Source of the DNA: Flavobacteriaceae bacterium UBA5544
GTDB taxonomy: Bacteria > Bacteroidota > Bacteroidia > Flavobacteriales > Flavobacteriaceae
Direction: 5' to 3'
DNA: 11,122 nucleotides
Assembly: GCA_002426755.1 (NCBI GenBank)
Contig: DINI01000004.1
Coordinates: forward strand, 24,317-35,438
Shown here: piece by piece, positions 1 through 6,776 of the stretch
Layout: the number at the start of each line of letters is the position of its first letter
Position numbering within the stretch: the stretch's first letter is position 1
Translations under genes and position numbers: made by a program
Notes under the pieces: model-generated
Seen by the model: the letters and a program-made list of their open reading frames with translations, nothing else
The model's database searches: none
Told to the model about the DNA's origin: nothing

Positions 1-1721
1 TTGTCATATAAGTTCATGTCATAAATACAATTCCTTAATGAGCCTTGTGCAAACAATCCTGAAGATACATTTTTCGCTTTCAGCATATTGTCAAAAACTT
101 CTTTTGGCAACACTTCGCCTGTTTTATAATGTTTGGCAAATGAGCTCAAGATATCATAATCCCATATCCAATTTTCAAAAATTTGCGACATTGCTTCTCC
201 AAAATCAGTTTTTGTTTCCGCTTGTACACTGTACTCACCTTCATAGGCCATTGCATTCATAATATGGCCAAATTCATGAAATAATGTGTTTAATTCGGCA
301 TGACTTAAAAGCGATGGCATTGTTTCAGTAGGCCTGGTAAAGTTCCCTAAAAGCATAGACACTGGCACTTCATAACCCTCTGAAGTTTTTTTGCCCGCAG
401 ACAAAGGCACTCCATAAAACCAAGATTCCTTATTTGGTCTCGGAAATAAATCCAAATAAAATCGTCCTTTGAGTTTATCTCCTTCATACACTTCATAGGC
501 TTCCACCTCTGGATGCCAAACGGACGCATTTTCCATTTTTTTGAATTGTAATCCCAATAATTCTTGGTAGATGCTCATCATCCCACTCAAACATTCTTTC
601 ATTGGGAGGTATTCGCGGATTTTTTCATTATCAACCTGAAATTGGTTTTTCAATATTTGATTATGATAATAGCTTACGTCCCAAGATTTTAAAGGTTCGT
701 CAATAGTGTTTTTATTTTCTTTGTTTCTAAAAACTTTTAACACCTCAACATCTTTTAGAGCTTTTTCTTTTGATTCAGCAACTAGACTATTGATAAACTT
801 CCAAACAGTTTCAGGATTTTTGGCCATTTTTGTGACCAAATTATATTCAGCAAACGATTTATAGCCCATCAACTGTCCGAGCTCAAAACGCTTTTTGACC
901 AATTGATTTAAAATTTCAAGGTTTTTGTCCGCACCCCGATTCGAATAAAGTGTTATATATTCTTTGCGTGTAGCTTCCTGCACTGCGTTGTCCATGACAG
1001 GTCCTTTAGTTGCTGGCATTACTGGGATTTCGTAGCTATTGTTCTCTTTTTTATAGGTTTCCTTAAAGCTTTCCGGCAAACCTTCGGCTCCTTTTTCATC
1101 CAATTTCAATATAGAATTTGCAGTATTCATATTGGTTGAATATTGTGAAGTCAAATCTGTAATTTCTGCTTTCAGCTTTTTGAATTGATCTAATTTTTCA
1201 GTGTCAAGATTGACTCCAGATTGTTTAAAATCTGTTATCAAATTATCAACGAATAATTTTTGATGCTCCTCTAAAGTTTGATAACTTTCAGAACTTGCAA
1301 ATTTCTCAAACTGACGGAACAAATCCTTATCGGAATTAATTACTGTGCTTAACGAGTCAACTTTTTGAGAATATTCAATGCCTTTGGCTCTTGTCAATGA
1401 ATCGGTTGAAGTCCAATAAAGCATAAAGGAATTATTGTTCGCTTTTGAAAGATTGTTTACTACATCATCAAAGGCAACAAACGTATTCTCTAGACTCGGA
1501 TTAGTTTCTGTCTTGATTTTTTCGAGAGATGCAATGGCGTTCTTCATGGTGATGGAAACATATTCTTCAATATCATTTCCAGTCACCGTTGCATAGTCAA
1601 AAGGTTGATTTAAGGATACATTAAATGGATTATCAGCAGAGAGTTCTTCCGGTTTTGTATCTTCTTTTTTGGTACAATTCATAAGTAAAAGTAGGGAAAG
1701 GGAATACAATAGTGTTTTCAT
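1..1721 (-). CDS. M3-family zinc metallopeptidase, lipoprotein (C-terminus cut off by window edge)
   Basis: A continuous minus-strand frame opens at an ATG at 1721-1719 and stays open to the window edge, giving 573 visible residues. Family members are usually about 680 residues, so roughly 100 C-terminal residues are probably missing. The N-terminus is a lipoprotein signal (MKTLLYSLSLLLLMNC, predicted lipidated Cys16), so the enzyme is probably anchored outside the cytoplasm. The zinc-binding motif HEFGH lies at residues 482-486 (bases 278-264). It is followed by DFGEAMSQ, with Glu509 as the likely third ligand, as in the thimet oligopeptidase/Dcp family where this stretch reads DFVEAPSQ. Upstream blocks such as GVPLSAGKKTSEGYEVP also fit M3. 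The expected role is zinc-dependent cleavage of short peptides, in this case scavenged or envelope-derived ones. A TATATTTG element lies 20 bases upstream of the start. The family call is strong; the substrate is unknown. Confidence 0.95.
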   Translation of the reverse strand, partial: MKTLLYSLSLLLLMNCTKKEDTKPEELSADNPFNVSLNQPFDYATVTGNDIEEYVSITMKNAIASLEKIKTETNPSLENTFVAFDDVVNNLSKANNNSFMLYWTSTDSLTRAKGIEYSQKVDSLSTVINSDKDLFRQFEKFASSESYQTLEEHQKLFVDNLITDFKQSGVNLDTEKLDQFKKLKAEITDLTSQYSTNMNTANSILKLDEKGAEGLPESFKETYKKENNSYEIPVMPATKGPVMDNAVQEATRKEYITLYSNRGADKNLEILNQLVKKRFELGQLMGYKSFAEYNLVTKMAKNPETVWKFINSLVAESKEKALKDVEVLKVFRNKENKNTIDEPLKSWDVSYYHNQILKNQFQVDNEKIREYLPMKECLSGMMSIYQELLGLQFKKMENASVWHPEVEAYEVYEGDKLKGRFYLDLFPRPNKESWFYGVPLSAGKKTSEGYEVPVSMLLGNFTRPTETMPSLLSHAELNTLFHEFGHIMNAMAYEGEYSVQAETKTDFGEAMSQIFENWIWDYDILSSFAKHYKTGEVLPKEVFDNMLKAKNVSSGLFAQGSLRNCIYDMNLYD

Positions 1722-1740
1722 ATTTATATAATAATAGTTA

Positions 1741-1748
1741 CAAATATA
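1741..1748 (-). promoter_or_regulatory. Bacteroidota -7 promoter element for the M3 peptidase
   Basis: Read on the minus strand this is TATATTTG, an exact match to TAnnTTTG, 19 bases before the ATG. That would give a leader of about 15 bases. No TTG-type -33 box at the usual spacing is convincing, so only the -7 element is marked. Confidence 0.55.
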
Positions 1749-1912
1749 GCATTCAAAAATCACTTTCCCGCTCCTTACAAACCAATCTTTGCTCTCTATA
1801 AATTGTTTATCATTTTAAAGACTCTTCGGCGCTTCGAAAAAACAATAGGCGATATGCGTTGTAATGTATCCTGATGTATTGCGTCTTAAAGAAGACTACA
1901 AATCACTTTTAT

Positions 1913-2719
1913 ATGAAACCAATCTATATTTTGTTACTATTTTTTCCGATTACAGTTGTTTCACAAGGTAAAATTGATGGGTTTTATCGTGGTCAAGGTA
2001 ATGGAACGATGGTTTTAGGCTTGGGATTTGAGGATTCTAAAAAATATTTCGCTGGCAGAGATAAAATTGATTTATCCAGAAATCTGTATTATGCAAATCT
2101 TTATGGTGCCTATGGAATCACAAACAATTTTGACGCCCAAATAAGCATTCCCTATTTAACCAGTGATGACAATAGGAGTTTTCAGGACATTAGTGTGTTT
2201 GCCAAATATCGATTTTATCAAAAACAAACTGAAAAAGGGAATCTTCAATTGAGTTTGGGTGCTGGTTTTTCTACGCCATTGAGCAATTATGAAATTGGTG
2301 ATCTAAATGATTTGGGACAGCAAGCAACTATTATAGAGACACGAGCCATGCTTCATTATCAATGCAACACCAATTGGTTCACAACATTACAAAGTGGTTT
2401 TTCATATAAACTTGAAGAAGTCCCAAACAGTGTACCATTTGCTTTGAAGGTTGGAAAAGCCACCTCAAACTGGTATTATGACGCCTATTATGAATATCAA
2501 TATTCGTTCGGAGGAACAGATTACCTAGGAGCGCCACGCCCGCAAAATTTTAGAGAATTTGGTGTGGACTATCATAAAATTGGCACCACGGTGTTTAAAC
2601 CGATTTCGAAAAATTTGGGAGCTTATGTAAATTTGTCTTATATGCTATCTGGAAGGAACACATTTCAAGGTGCTGCTTATGGCATTGGATTGAGTTATGA
2701 TTTTAAACGAAATAATTAA
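1913..2719 (+). CDS. Outer-membrane beta-barrel protein, transporter/porin-like
   Basis: A 268-residue exported protein. The frame extends upstream to an ATG at 1874, but the start at 1913 is preferred because it places a clean signal peptide (MKPIYILLLFFPITVVSQ) at the N-terminus; the longer form would prefix it with 13 polar residues. The mature part is a run of alternating hydrophobic and aromatic strands separated by short polar turns, for example YGITNNFDAQISIPYL and GAGFSTPLSNYEIGD. It ends in a strand with a near-terminal aromatic residue (GIGLSYDF), as outer-membrane barrels do. The pattern resembles the broad family annotated as 'transporter' or MetA-pathway outer-membrane proteins. 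The cargo is unknown. It is divergent from the M3 peptidase and convergent with the small lipoprotein, sharing stop-codon bases with the latter. Confidence 0.75.
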   Translation: MKPIYILLLFFPITVVSQGKIDGFYRGQGNGTMVLGLGFEDSKKYFAGRDKIDLSRNLYYANLYGAYGITNNFDAQISIPYLTSDDNRSFQDISVFAKYRFYQKQTEKGNLQLSLGAGFSTPLSNYEIGDLNDLGQQATIIETRAMLHYQCNTNWFTTLQSGFSYKLEEVPNSVPFALKVGKATSNWYYDAYYEYQYSFGGTDYLGAPRPQNFREFGVDYHKIGTTVFKPISKNLGAYVNLSYMLSGRNTFQGAAYGIGLSYDFKRNN

Positions 2720-3081
2720 TCTTGTTTTCTTTCATCTTTCCAAATCAACTTTTTCTGAATATTGTCTCCAAAATCCGGGCATTTTTGGTCACCCTTCCCT
2801 GTAAAACCTCCATCTGGAGCACAGACCACTTCACAGTTTTCATTGTATAGATAGTTGTATTGGTCACAGCAGCCCGAAGTAATGTAATAATAAGCAACCG
2901 TATCAATTTGCCATTTCCAAATCTCTGTTGGAGGGTTTTGGACAGGAGCTTTTTTGATGGCTTCGATTTTTGAATCGATGCAAGAAGGCAAAACTCTTTG
3001 TTGATTTGAAGGTTTGCAGTTCAATAAAAAACCACTCATTAAAATACTGATGAATGTCAATTTTAGACTATTGATTTTCAT
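2716..3081 (-). CDS. Small cysteine-rich lipoprotein (DUF6970-like)
   Basis: 121 residues from the ATG at 3081-3079. The frame reaches back to 3105, but the internal start gives a proper lipoprotein signal (MKINSLKLTFISILMSGFLLNC, lipidated Cys22). The mature domain has six more cysteines at 34, 71, 72, 83, 87 and 101. They lie in a conserved-looking pattern: a CC pair followed by DQYN, then ENCEVVCAPDGG, then GKGDQKCPDF. This resembles a family of small Bacteroidota lipoproteins that I recall as DUF6970; the family name is from memory. Three disulfides are possible in the envelope. No enzyme motif is visible. It lies 42 bases after the second TPR gene, with a hairpin between them, so it may be read through only in part. 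Confidence 0.75.
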   Translation of the reverse strand: MKINSLKLTFISILMSGFLLNCKPSNQQRVLPSCIDSKIEAIKKAPVQNPPTEIWKWQIDTVAYYYITSGCCDQYNYLYNENCEVVCAPDGGFTGKGDQKCPDFGDNIQKKLIWKDERKQD

Positions 3082-3103
3082 GATTAAAGTTATAATTGTA
3101 AAC

Positions 3104-3123
3104 AAAGCCTAATTTAAGGCTTT
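3104..3123 (-). terminator. Hairpin, possible (bidirectional) intrinsic terminator
   Basis: A perfect 7-bp stem (AAAGCCT / AGGCTTT) with a 6-base loop begins directly after the stop codon of the downstream TPR gene. On the minus strand it is followed by GTTTAC, a weak U-tract. On the plus strand it is followed by TTTTT, a better one. It could attenuate transcription between the TPR genes and the lipoprotein gene. It could also stop transcripts coming off the convergent barrel gene. The stem is rather AT-rich, so efficiency is uncertain. Confidence 0.5.
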
Positions 3124-4518
3124 TTAACTGTTTAAATCAGTTTCTAATTGCTCTATGGTTTTTTTGGCCGCCGCCAAACGTATTTGTTTATTTTTTTCGA
3201 CCAATTTGTGAGTTGCCCAATGCTCAATTTTATGATGTAGCGGCACCAGTAACGCAGCAATACAAACCAATGACAAGAGCATCAAAATTGGCGAATGATG
3301 CGTAACTTTTTCCAGAAAGGGATGCAATATCAAATTGAGAAATTCGAACACCATCAACAATGCCACAACGCTCAAAAATTTGATAAGTCTTGTGCTGGTA
3401 ATCATGCTGCGGCTCAACAGCAAAAAAATGATGATAAAGGAAATGATACCAATTGCCAATAAAGCGAACTGAATCGTATGTTGGCGTTCTTCCTCAGCTT
3501 TTGCCAGCGCCAGCTCTTCTTCCTGTTCTTTGAGTTGTTCATGGAAATTAATTGATTCTATGGATCTTAATTTCTCTATATCAAATAAAGAATCCTTTAG
3601 AACAGTAGATAAGCGATAGTATTTATAACTGCTGTCAATTATTTTTTGGTTTTCAAAACTCTCATACATATAGCCATACGACCGCAATAATTGGTCTTTC
3701 CAGTTCTTAAAGTCTGAAATTCGAATCGCTTTTTTAGCATAATGATATACACTATCGTATTCTTTCATACCAAGAAACAATTGCGCAAAATCATTATAAA
3801 CATATGCGTCAGAACTATTGTCAAAAGTGTTGTTTTCAAAGCGTAGTGCTTTTCTTAAAAATGGCAAGGCCAAATCATATTCTTTTTTTGCAATATAATT
3901 CTCCGCAGTGGTAGCGTAAATTGTTGCAAAGGCTACTTCGTCTTTTAAATCATTGGCCAATGTCATTGCTTTTTGCGCATATACCAAACCTGAATCCGGC
4001 ATAAATGCAGAAGCATAACAGTCTGCTATTGAATTATAGATGTTAAATAATTCATGGTTTCTATCCTTTAATGGTATGTATGGTATTGCCTTTTTTAAAT
4101 TTATGATGGCAACATCAAAATTTTTTGTGTATGTGTATGAATCAGCAAGAGTATTGTAAGCGAGTCTTATCGATGCGCTATCTTTTCTTTTTATTAACCT
4201 CTCAACGATACTCATACTTATTTGGAGTGAATTGGCATAATCTCCATTTGTGTTTAAGCCATAAGCAACATAAAGTTCAAGTGCATCAGCTAAAGAATCT
4301 TGCCTTTTTTGCTTCAAATGTTTAATAACTTCTATGGACGTATCTTTCCATTTATCAACTTTTTCTGAAATAATCGATATTGCCAAAGGTGTCAAAACTT
4401 CTAATCTTTCCTTATTGGTTTTTGCAGCATCAACTCTCGAAATTAGACTATCAGCTTCTGACTGTGCAAGTGATCTTAGGGACAACACTAAAACAAGTAA
4501 TACTAAAATGTACTTCAT
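3124..4518 (-). CDS. TPR / three-helix membrane sensor-like protein, second copy
   Basis: 464 residues. A signal peptide (MKYILVLLVLVLSLRSLAQ) is followed by about five tetratricopeptide-like helical pairs between residues 115 and 310, such as AYNTLADSYTYTKNFDVAI and YDLALPFLRKAL. A charged coiled coil follows (about 325-346). Three membrane helices come next (about 349-369, 378-398, 408-426), then a short basic and helical tail ending KKTIEQLETDLNS. The expected topology is a periplasmic TPR domain with a cytoplasmic tail. The architecture resembles the sensor half of Bacteroidota TPR histidine kinases or TPR-HTH regulators, but no kinase, LytTR or LuxR domain follows. It lies 11 bases after the stop of its paralogue and is surely co-transcribed with it. 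Its membrane/coil half is nearly identical to that of the paralogue, while the sensor half is diverged. The signal sensed and the partner are unknown. Confidence 0.85.
   Translation of the reverse strand: MKYILVLLVLVLSLRSLAQSEADSLISRVDAAKTNKERLEVLTPLAISIISEKVDKWKDTSIEVIKHLKQKRQDSLADALELYVAYGLNTNGDYANSLQISMSIVERLIKRKDSASIRLAYNTLADSYTYTKNFDVAIINLKKAIPYIPLKDRNHELFNIYNSIADCYASAFMPDSGLVYAQKAMTLANDLKDEVAFATIYATTAENYIAKKEYDLALPFLRKALRFENNTFDNSSDAYVYNDFAQLFLGMKEYDSVYHYAKKAIRISDFKNWKDQLLRSYGYMYESFENQKIIDSSYKYYRLSTVLKDSLFDIEKLRSIESINFHEQLKEQEEELALAKAEEERQHTIQFALLAIGIISFIIIFLLLSRSMITSTRLIKFLSVVALLMVFEFLNLILHPFLEKVTHHSPILMLLSLVCIAALLVPLHHKIEHWATHKLVEKNKQIRLAAAKKTIEQLETDLNS
3154..3507. repeat. Direct repeat, unit 1: conserved membrane/coiled-coil module of the TPR paralogues
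   Basis: This encodes residues 338-455 of the second TPR gene. It pairs with 4560-4913 in the first. By hand alignment the proteins are 117/118 identical here, the one change being Ile to Val after HHSP. In the core 3188-3505 against 4594-4911 I count about 21 substitutions and no gaps in 318 bases. Identity falls off sharply outside the block. Confidence 0.85.
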
Positions 4519-4529
4519 ATAGATTTTTC

Positions 4530-5927
4530 TTAATGTTCCGATTTCACTTCCAATTGTTGAATAGTTTTCTTGGCAGCAGCTAACCGAATCTGCTTATTTT
4601 TTTCGACCAATTTGTGAGTTGCCCAATGCTCAATTTTATGGTGGAGCGGCACCAGTAACGCAGCAATGCAAACCAATGATAAAAGCATCAAAACTGGTGA
4701 GTGATGCGTGACTTTCTCCAAAAAGGGATGCAATATCAAATTGAGAAATTCGAACACCATCAACAAAGCCACAACGCTCAAAAACTTGATAAGTCTTGTG
4801 CTGGTAATCATGCTGCGGCTTAGCAGCAAAAAAATGATGATAAAGGAGATGATTCCTATTGCCAATAAAGCGAACTGAATGGTATGTTGGCGTTCTTCTT
4901 CGGCTTTTGCCAATTCAAGCTCACGCTCCTGTTCCTTTAATTGTTCATGAAAACTGATGGATTCAAACGATTTGATTTTTTCCATATCAAATAACGAATC
5001 CTTTAAAGCTGTTGCGAGTCTGAAATATTTATAGGTGTTATCCAATTGTTTGGTCTGTTCAAAGCTTTGATACAGATACTCATAAGATGCCAATAATTGC
5101 TCGTTCCAATTCATGGATTGTGCTTTCTGAATGGCGAGATTGGCATAATGATAAACACTGTCATATTGTTTTGTTTCAAGATATAAGTATGCAAAGCCAT
5201 TCATTAATTGTGACATGGTACCAGGCAATTTCTGGATTTCGGAGTTCGCAACTGCCTTACGTAAAAAAGGCAAGGCCAAATCATAATCCTTTGTTCCAAT
5301 ATAACTTTGGGCAATTGAGAGGTGGATAAATGATAATAGCTGCTCGTCTTTGAGTTCATTTGCCAATTTCATTGCTTTTTGGCTATATACTATACTGGAA
5401 TCCTGAAGTGAAACGGCATTATAAGAATCAGCAAGCATAATATACTGCCTACATAAATCTTTACTCCTATTTTTGCTTGGAATAAAAGGAATCGACTTTT
5501 TCTGACTACTAATTACCATCTCAGTATTATCGTTGGAAGCGTAGCAATTTGACATAACGTTATAGGTCATGATAATTCCTAAGCTATCATTTCTTTTCTT
5601 GAATTTTTCTAGAAGATTCGTACTTAATAATAGAGAGTTGGTATAATCTCCATTAAAATACAATAACATAATAACTCTCAATTCCAAATGGTCGGCATGT
5701 TTTTCTTGATGACTTAAACGTAGTTTAGTCACTTCTTGCATCAATCTTTTCTGCACATCGCTTTTTTCGAATAGAAATATGTGTTTTGTAAGGCTATCCA
5801 ATGAGGTTGTCATTTCAGCCTCACCTTTGGACTTTAAAAAATCATTAAAAAGGCTATCCATTTTGGTCTGACCATACAGCGAACCAGCCATTGAAAAGCA
5901 AATAAGAAATTTCAGAATGGTTTTCAT
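4530..5927 (-). CDS. TPR / three-helix membrane sensor-like protein, first copy
   Basis: 465 residues. A signal peptide (MKTILKFLICFSMAGSLYGQ) is followed by TPR-like repeats from about residue 120 to 310 and a charged coiled coil (about 326-347). Membrane helices follow at about 350-370, 379-399 and 409-427, then a cytoplasmic helical tail ending KKTIQQLEVKSEH. Key blocks shared with the downstream copy include SQKAMKLANELKDE, YDLALPFLRKA, QYDSVYHYA and LKDSLFD. No output domain follows the tail. It is the promoter-proximal gene of a probable operon with its paralogue and perhaps the cysteine-rich lipoprotein. No TAnnTTTG element was found in the 177-base gap upstream, so its promoter was not identified. 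By analogy with TPR sensors it may bind a periplasmic peptide or protein and signal through a partner kinase; this is inference. Confidence 0.85.
   Translation of the reverse strand: MKTILKFLICFSMAGSLYGQTKMDSLFNDFLKSKGEAEMTTSLDSLTKHIFLFEKSDVQKRLMQEVTKLRLSHQEKHADHLELRVIMLLYFNGDYTNSLLLSTNLLEKFKKRNDSLGIIMTYNVMSNCYASNDNTEMVISSQKKSIPFIPSKNRSKDLCRQYIMLADSYNAVSLQDSSIVYSQKAMKLANELKDEQLLSFIHLSIAQSYIGTKDYDLALPFLRKAVANSEIQKLPGTMSQLMNGFAYLYLETKQYDSVYHYANLAIQKAQSMNWNEQLLASYEYLYQSFEQTKQLDNTYKYFRLATALKDSLFDMEKIKSFESISFHEQLKEQERELELAKAEEERQHTIQFALLAIGIISFIIIFLLLSRSMITSTRLIKFLSVVALLMVFEFLNLILHPFLEKVTHHSPVLMLLSLVCIAALLVPLHHKIEHWATHKLVEKNKQIRLAAAKKTIQQLEVKSEH
4560..4913. repeat. Direct repeat, unit 2: conserved membrane/coiled-coil module of the TPR paralogues
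   Basis: Partner of 3154-3507, encoding residues 339-456 of the first TPR gene. The differences between the units are nearly all in third codon positions. Confidence 0.85.
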
Positions 5928-5951
5928 AAATTAGCTGGGTTTGATAGAAGT

Positions 5952-5969
5952 TGTTATCATTTTATAACA
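5952..5969. promoter_or_regulatory. Inverted repeat upstream of the TPR operon, possible operator
   Basis: TGTTAT-N6-ATAACA, perfect 6-bp arms, about 25 bases upstream of the first TPR start in the gap shared with rdgB. It is short and AT-rich, so it could arise by chance. No regulator can be assigned. Confidence 0.25.
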
Positions 5970-6077
5970 TTATTCATAAGCCTCACCAATAGCAATTTTA
6001 AAAATTAAAGGCTAAATAACTAAATGTCAACATCTAAACTAAATTAGCTTATTTTTTCAATTAAAACAATAGCGTTG

Positions 6078-6085
6078 TATTTTTG
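6078..6085 (+). promoter_or_regulatory. Bacteroidota -7 promoter element for rdgB
   Basis: TATTTTTG matches TAnnTTTG and ends 19 bases before the rdgB ATG. That would give a leader of about 15 bases. A -33 TTG box is not obvious at the standard spacing. Confidence 0.55.
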
Positions 6086-6104
6086 AAAAAATAAATTTAG
6101 ACAC

Positions 6105-6677
6105 ATGCAACTCGTCTTCGCCACCAACAATCTCAACAAACTAAAAGAAGTACAAACCCTTGTTCCTTCACATATCAAATTATTGAGTCTTGCAGATATT
6201 GGTTGTAAAGAAGATATTCCAGAGACGCAAAACACTATTGAAGGCAACGCAATTCAAAAAGCGGAATATCTTAAAAATAATTATGGTTATGATTGTTTTG
6301 CCGACGACACCGGGTTGGAAGTTGAGGCTTTAAACGGTGAACCAGGAGTCTATTCGGCAAGATATGCAGGTGAGCAACGCAATGCGGAAGACAATATGGA
6401 TAAACTCTTGGAGCATCTCAAACCACATCAAAATAGAATTGCGCAATTTAAAACCGTGATTGCTTTGCATTTGAATGGAAAACTTCACACATTTACAGGA
6501 ATTTGTGAAGGGGAAATTACTTCCACAAAGCATGGCGATAAAGGTTTTGGATATGACCCAATTTTTAAAGCTAAAGGATACGATAAGACCTTTGCCGAAA
6601 TTAGCCTTGAAGAGAAAAATAACATTGGACATCGCGGAAAAGCAATCAAACAATTGATTGAATTTTTGTCAGTTTAG
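6105..6677 (+). CDS. rdgB: dITP/XTP pyrophosphatase, RdgB/HAM1 family
   Basis: 190 residues, the usual family length. The enzyme hydrolyses non-canonical purine triphosphates (dITP, ITP, XTP) to monophosphate and pyrophosphate, keeping deaminated bases out of DNA and RNA; it is cytosolic and Mg-dependent. Visible family motifs are the N-terminal FATNNLNKLKEV (5-16), the catalytic ADDTGLEVEAL (66-76, with the Asp67-Asp68 pair) and SARYAG (84-89). Further on are GDKGFGYDPIF (144-154) and the nucleobase-contacting GHRGKA (175-180; most members have SHRG). The start is supported by the adjacent -7 element and by the LVFATNN motif beginning at residue 3. The gene is probably transcribed alone: the next gene on the same strand is 99 bases away. 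Confidence 0.96.
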   Translation: MQLVFATNNLNKLKEVQTLVPSHIKLLSLADIGCKEDIPETQNTIEGNAIQKAEYLKNNYGYDCFADDTGLEVEALNGEPGVYSARYAGEQRNAEDNMDKLLEHLKPHQNRIAQFKTVIALHLNGKLHTFTGICEGEITSTKHGDKGFGYDPIFKAKGYDKTFAEISLEEKNNIGHRGKAIKQLIEFLSV

Positions 6678-6776
6678 CATTTTGATTGTAACATCTTTCT
6701 ATGTTCTGCGTCAAATAATCCGTAAATCCTGTATCTTGCATCAACCGAATTCCAAATTGAAAATCCACAACACACT

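Noticed and set aside
38..262. Plus-strand open frame of 74 codons
   Set aside because: It lies antisense to the M3 peptidase over its catalytic region, and its translation has no recognisable features.
1874..1912. Upstream start for the beta-barrel protein
   Set aside because: It would bury the signal peptide behind 13 polar residues. The stretch also contains a small 5-bp hairpin (GTCTT-AAAG-AAGAC) that could be leader structure but is too short to annotate.
3093..3100. TATAACTTTA-like stretch as a promoter for the small lipoprotein
   Set aside because: The last base of the -7 box differs, and the nearest TTTG is only about 10 bases upstream, too close for a -33 box.
6734..6741. TATCTTGC as a -7 element for the ABC ATPase gene
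   Set aside because: It has two mismatches to TAnnTTTG and no -33 TTG at the right spacing.
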